Assembly: GCA_009991595.1 (NCBI GenBank)
Contig: JAACVK010000023.1
Span: forward strand, 51,392 to 115,391
Direction of reading: 5' to 3'
Length of the DNA stretch: 64,000 nt
DNA from: a bacterium
GTDB lineage: Bacteria > Bdellovibrionota > UBA2428
In this document: one piece after another, positions 61,519 to 64,000 of the stretch
How the letters are laid out: the number at the start of each line of letters is the position of its first letter
Numbering within the stretch: position 1 is the stretch's first letter
Notes under the pieces: model-generated
Told to the model about the DNA's origin: nothing
Seen by the model: only the letters and a program-made list of their open reading frames with translations
Database searches by the model: none
Program-made: the position numbers and the translations under genes

Positions 61519-62583
61519 ATGAAAGATTCATGTTGCCACAAAGAAGAGCCAGCACCTAGTTCATGTTGCCCCACTAAAAAACGCATTGATTGGCTTTTAT
61601 GGGGATCTCTGCTGGTCTCTGCCTTGGCTATTCTAGAGTATTTCTTAAAGATATCTCCCATTTCCTCTGCCATTTACACACTCTCAACAAACATTGCCAT
61701 GCTCTTAGGCCAAATGTGGTGGGGCCTTCTATTTGGCATTGTTGCAGTTGGCCTACTCTCGCAAGTTCCTCGCGAATTCATCATGAAAATTTTAGGAGAA
61801 AAACAAGGCCTTGGTGGGATCCTGAGAGCAACACTGGCAGGACTCTTATTGGATCTTTGTAATCATGGAATTCTTTTAGTGGGAATGAAGCTTTACGATA
61901 GAGGCGCAAGCTCCGCCCAGACAATGGCTTTTCTTATTGCTAGCCCATGGAACTCTTTTTCATTAACTCTAATTTTGTGGGCGCTTATTGGCCTCAAATG
62001 GACCCTAGCCTTCATTCTCCTTTCAGCAGTAATTGCCGTGATTACGGGACTCATTTTTGAAGCCCTCGAAAACAGAAAAATTCTACCCTCCAACCCTAAT
62101 CGAGTGTCTATCCCAGAGAATTTTTATTTCTTTAAAGAGGCTAAAAAATCCCTCTCTTCCACAACCTGGAACACCCAACTACTTAAGAAAATTTCAATCG
62201 ATGGAATTAAGGATTCGCGCATGATCGTAAGATGGATTTTATTCGGATCAATTTTAGCGGCCATCATCCAAACCTTTGTCTCGACTCACTATTTGCAGCA
62301 TTATTTCGGAGCAACCCTATTCGGCTTAAGCATGACTCTAATTGCAGCCACCCTTATTGAAGTCTGCTCAGAAGGATCCACCCCCATCGCCGCCGATCTA
62401 CTCACTCGTGCCAGCGCGCCGGGTAATGCTTTTGCGTTTTTAATGACGGGAGTTGCGACCGATTATACCGAGATCATTGCCATAAGACAACAAACCAAAT
62501 CTTGGAAGCTAGCCCTGTTTCTCCCGCTCATTACAGTCCCCCAAATCATCGCCATTGCGATGGTCTTAAATCACTATCGGTAG
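61519..62583 (+). CDS. ArsP-type permease (UPF0718/DUF318) with an N-terminal Cys-pair
   Basis: The 354-residue membrane protein has eight or more hydrophobic segments. The family pattern includes LCNHGILLVGMKLYDRGASSAQTMAFLIASPWNSFSLT (landmark 112-150) and SEGSTPIAADLLTRASAPGNAFAFLMTGVATDYTEI near the C-terminus. The N-terminus is MKDSCCHKEEPAPSSCCPTKK, with two Cys-Cys pairs before the first membrane helix, likely a thiophilic metal(loid)-binding tail. ArsP-like members export methylated arsenicals; the substrate here is unproven. A 12-bp inverted repeat lies at the start. Confidence 0.82.
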   Translation: MKDSCCHKEEPAPSSCCPTKKRIDWLLWGSLLVSALAILEYFLKISPISSAIYTLSTNIAMLLGQMWWGLLFGIVAVGLLSQVPREFIMKILGEKQGLGGILRATLAGLLLDLCNHGILLVGMKLYDRGASSAQTMAFLIASPWNSFSLTLILWALIGLKWTLAFILLSAVIAVITGLIFEALENRKILPSNPNRVSIPENFYFFKEAKKSLSSTTWNTQLLKKISIDGIKDSRMIVRWILFGSILAAIIQTFVSTHYLQHYFGATLFGLSMTLIAATLIEVCSEGSTPIAADLLTRASAPGNAFAFLMTGVATDYTEIIAIRQQTKSWKLALFLPLITVPQIIAIAMVLNHYR

Positions 62584-62587
62584 CCAC

Positions 62588-63148
62588 ATGAAAACTTGTG
62601 ATCATAGTCCTGTAAAAATAACACTCACCACACCTAACCCTTCTTTCAAAGCAAGTTTTCTTGCTGGATTAGAAGAAATGCAAAACGATAGCGACCAATC
62701 TGCCTGGGTTTATCTTGGCGACTCCTCACCAAGAGATATTCCATACAAGGACTTTGAAAGTTATGTGCAGACTCTACTCAAACGAGAAAATGAAGCTCCA
62801 GTAGGCTTTGTGAAAGATACAACTTACTGGGCAATACTTGGCGATGAAATGGTTGGAAGAATCTCCATTCGACACCACCTAAACGACTTCCTAAAAAAAA
62901 TAGGAGGCCACATCGGCTACATTGTTCGCCCATCGTTTAGGCAAAAAGGCATTGCTACAGAAATACTTCGCCAAGCACTTCAATCCTCTAAAGCACAAAG
63001 TATTGGAAAACTTCTTCTCACCTGCGATGAAGAAAATATCGCTTCAGAAAAATCAATTGTTAAAAATGGTGGAATCTTTGAATCAACCGTTTATGTCGGC
63101 GAGAATCGTCCGAGAAAAAAACACTTTTGGATTTCCCTAAATTCCTAG
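62588..63148 (+). CDS. GNAT-family N-acetyltransferase
   Basis: The 186-residue acetyltransferase has the acetyl-CoA motif in IGYIVRPSFRQKGIATEILRQAL (R/Q-x-x-G-x-G/A), preceded by GDEMVGRISIRHHLND. It ends EKSIVKNGGIFESTVYVGENRPRKKHFWISL, a common pattern of RimJ/RimL-like and MarR-linked GNATs. It starts 4 bases after the ArsP-type gene, so the two are likely an operon. Substrate unknown. Confidence 0.88.
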   Translation: MKTCDHSPVKITLTTPNPSFKASFLAGLEEMQNDSDQSAWVYLGDSSPRDIPYKDFESYVQTLLKRENEAPVGFVKDTTYWAILGDEMVGRISIRHHLNDFLKKIGGHIGYIVRPSFRQKGIATEILRQALQSSKAQSIGKLLLTCDEENIASEKSIVKNGGIFESTVYVGENRPRKKHFWISLNS

Positions 63149-63266
63149 AAATAAATTTAACATCGACATATATTTATCACAACACACCTTGAGAAGTGGA
63201 AACGTTACACCCATTCAAGCACCGGCATGATTGTTATTAATTCTATAGTGCTGTAACCTCTACTTC

Positions 63267-63752
63267 ATGCGCAAACTAATCCTTACAACAATAATCAGCC
63301 TTTGCTCACACTCACTTCTCGCCAACTCACCGCGCGTAGACGATTCTGTAAGTTACAATCATGAAAACACACAGGTTAACTTTAACTTTAAACAAATATT
63401 AGAACGCATCGATTCGGCTAGAGACGTTTACACAATTGCAAGATACACCATTCGCGATGATGGCTCTGAACGTTTTTTAAGAAGAGATAGGTATACCGGT
63501 TCAGCTGTTCGCAAGAGCTACTTGAGCAACCTTTCGGTCGACTGTGTCGCATTGAAAGGAAGCATCGAAGTGATTGAAGTGCCAGCAGGCACATTCGAAA
63601 CTTGTCGAGTAGACGATGTTCTTGCCGAACAATACGCACGAACTAGTTGGATGGCGGCAAACATTCCCTTTGGCTTAGTCAGAGAACGAGTAGTTAAACT
63701 TAATGACCCAAGCGACATAAGGCAAACTGAACTCATTTCGATTGAGCAATAG
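63267..63752 (+). CDS. Secreted protein of unknown function
   Basis: The 161-residue protein has a signal peptide MRKLILTTIISLCSHSLLA with cleavage before NSP. The mature part is basic, with two Cys (DCVALKG and ETCRVDD) likely bonded in the periplasm. No family recognised. No clear ribosome site before the ATG, so the start is less sure. The gap upstream (118 bases) presumably holds its promoter. Confidence 0.7.
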   Translation: MRKLILTTIISLCSHSLLANSPRVDDSVSYNHENTQVNFNFKQILERIDSARDVYTIARYTIRDDGSERFLRRDRYTGSAVRKSYLSNLSVDCVALKGSIEVIEVPAGTFETCRVDDVLAEQYARTSWMAANIPFGLVRERVVKLNDPSDIRQTELISIEQ

Positions 63753-63791
63753 TTATAAAGCTGTGACTTACTGAAACTTAAAACAAAGATT

Positions 63792-63829
63792 AAAAAAAGA
63801 GGAATCGATTCTAATGAAATCGATTCCTC
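63792..63829 (-). terminator. Rho-independent terminator of the right-edge gene
   Basis: A perfect 12-bp stem (63799-63810 and 63818-63829, GAGGAATCGATT/AATCGATTCCTC) with a 7-nt loop; A7 on the plus strand (63792-63798) gives the U-tract on the minus strand. It lies 22 bases past the stop at 63852. Confidence 0.92.
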
Positions 63830-63851
63830 ATTACGTTTTTAGCTATGCAAC

Positions 63852-64000
63852 TTAGCGACGGCCGCGTCTATGGTCGTCATGGTCACCACGTCCACGTCCG
63901 CGATCATCGTGTCCACCGCGCCGATGGTCATCACGACCGTGGGCCCCTGGAGGACAACCATCACCTGGGTAATGTCTTCCGTAACCCGGGTATCTAGGTG
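63852..64000 (-). CDS. C-terminal end of an Arg/Gly/His/Asp-rich protein, partial
   Basis: The minus-strand frame enters from the right edge and stops at 63852 (49 codons seen). The visible part starts with PRYPGYGRHYPGDGCPPG. It then continues as a low-complexity Arg/Gly/His/Asp tail (HDDRGRGRGDHDDHRRGRR). It ends at a terminator, so it is a real gene. A His/Asp-rich tail could bind metal; no family assignment is possible from this fragment. Confidence 0.65.
   Translation of the reverse strand, partial: PRYPGYGRHYPGDGCPPGAHGRDDHRRGGHDDRGRGRGDHDDHRRGRR

Noticed and set aside
1..64000. tRNA/rRNA genes, CRISPR arrays, insertion sequences, prophage
   Set aside because: No T-arm-like GGTTCGAA stretches in gaps, no spaced repeats, no transposase or phage proteins seen by eye; a tRNAscan or CRISPR search was not run.

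Overview
The window is an ordinary, gene-dense piece of a bacterial chromosome. No insertion sequence, prophage, tRNA, rRNA or CRISPR array was found. The protein families suggest a Gram-negative bacterium of the Bdellovibrionota / former Deltaproteobacteria type. The reasons are a pilB-pilT-pilC-pilS-pilR cluster like that of Myxococcus and Bdellovibrio, a Gld-like ABC exporter, many small lipoproteins and secreted proteins of no known family, sigma-54 promoters, and paired etfBA genes. This placement is inference from gene content; no marker gene was searched.

Layout. 1-3800: a truncated TPR-like exported protein, an outer-membrane porin with its own terminator, ribosomal protein L33 and FAD-dependent glycerol-3-phosphate dehydrogenase. 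3.8-9.4 kb: two minus-strand genes (one an SDR epimerase), a possible Rossmann-type orphan, a 2-Cys peroxiredoxin, a DUF962/DUF1499-like fusion and two secreted orphans. 9.4-17.8 kb: surface-polysaccharide genes (rmlB, rmlA, rmlC, two GT2 glycosyltransferases, two polytopic GT-C-like membrane proteins), interrupted by an MnmC-like methyltransferase and a YhcC-like radical SAM protein. 17.8-26 kb: secA, then the tightly packed operon nadK-recN-pmbA/tldD-PP2C phosphatase-rhomboid-like. 26-30.3 kb: an MCE/MlaD protein with an outer-membrane barrel, an AI-2E family permease, a divergent IF-1, apaG and an OlsB-like acyltransferase.

30.5-33.1 kb holds three consecutive lipoprotein genes. The first two are paralogues and each has its own sigma-54 promoter. 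Next come tsaB, a TauE-type permease, a Yip1-like protein, the gldA/F/G-like ABC exporter, an HDOD protein and a receiver-like/coiled-coil protein (to 41.3 kb). 41.5-50 kb is the type IV pilus region. pilA is on the plus strand, has a sigma-54 promoter and is preceded by a possible 15-codon leader ORF. It converges on the minus-strand operon pilB-pilT-pilC-pilS-pilR-lipoprotein, and a 28-bp perfect hairpin separates the two. PilR carries the GAFTGA loop needed to activate sigma-54, so it is the obvious candidate activator of pilA and perhaps of the lipoprotein genes.

50-64 kb is mostly housekeeping: etfB-etfA, an operon for a periplasmic binding protein, rsmD, coaD and an aspartate aminotransferase, then an alpha/beta hydrolase, trpS-pgpA, recA with a clear terminator, a trypsin-like lipoprotein protease, an ArsP-type permease with a 12-bp inverted repeat just upstream, a GNAT acetyltransferase, a secreted orphan, and the end of an Arg/Gly/His/Asp-rich protein at the right edge.

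The best leads for something new are the sigma-54 lipoprotein cassette (30.5-33.1 kb) and the leader/hairpin architecture around pilA.
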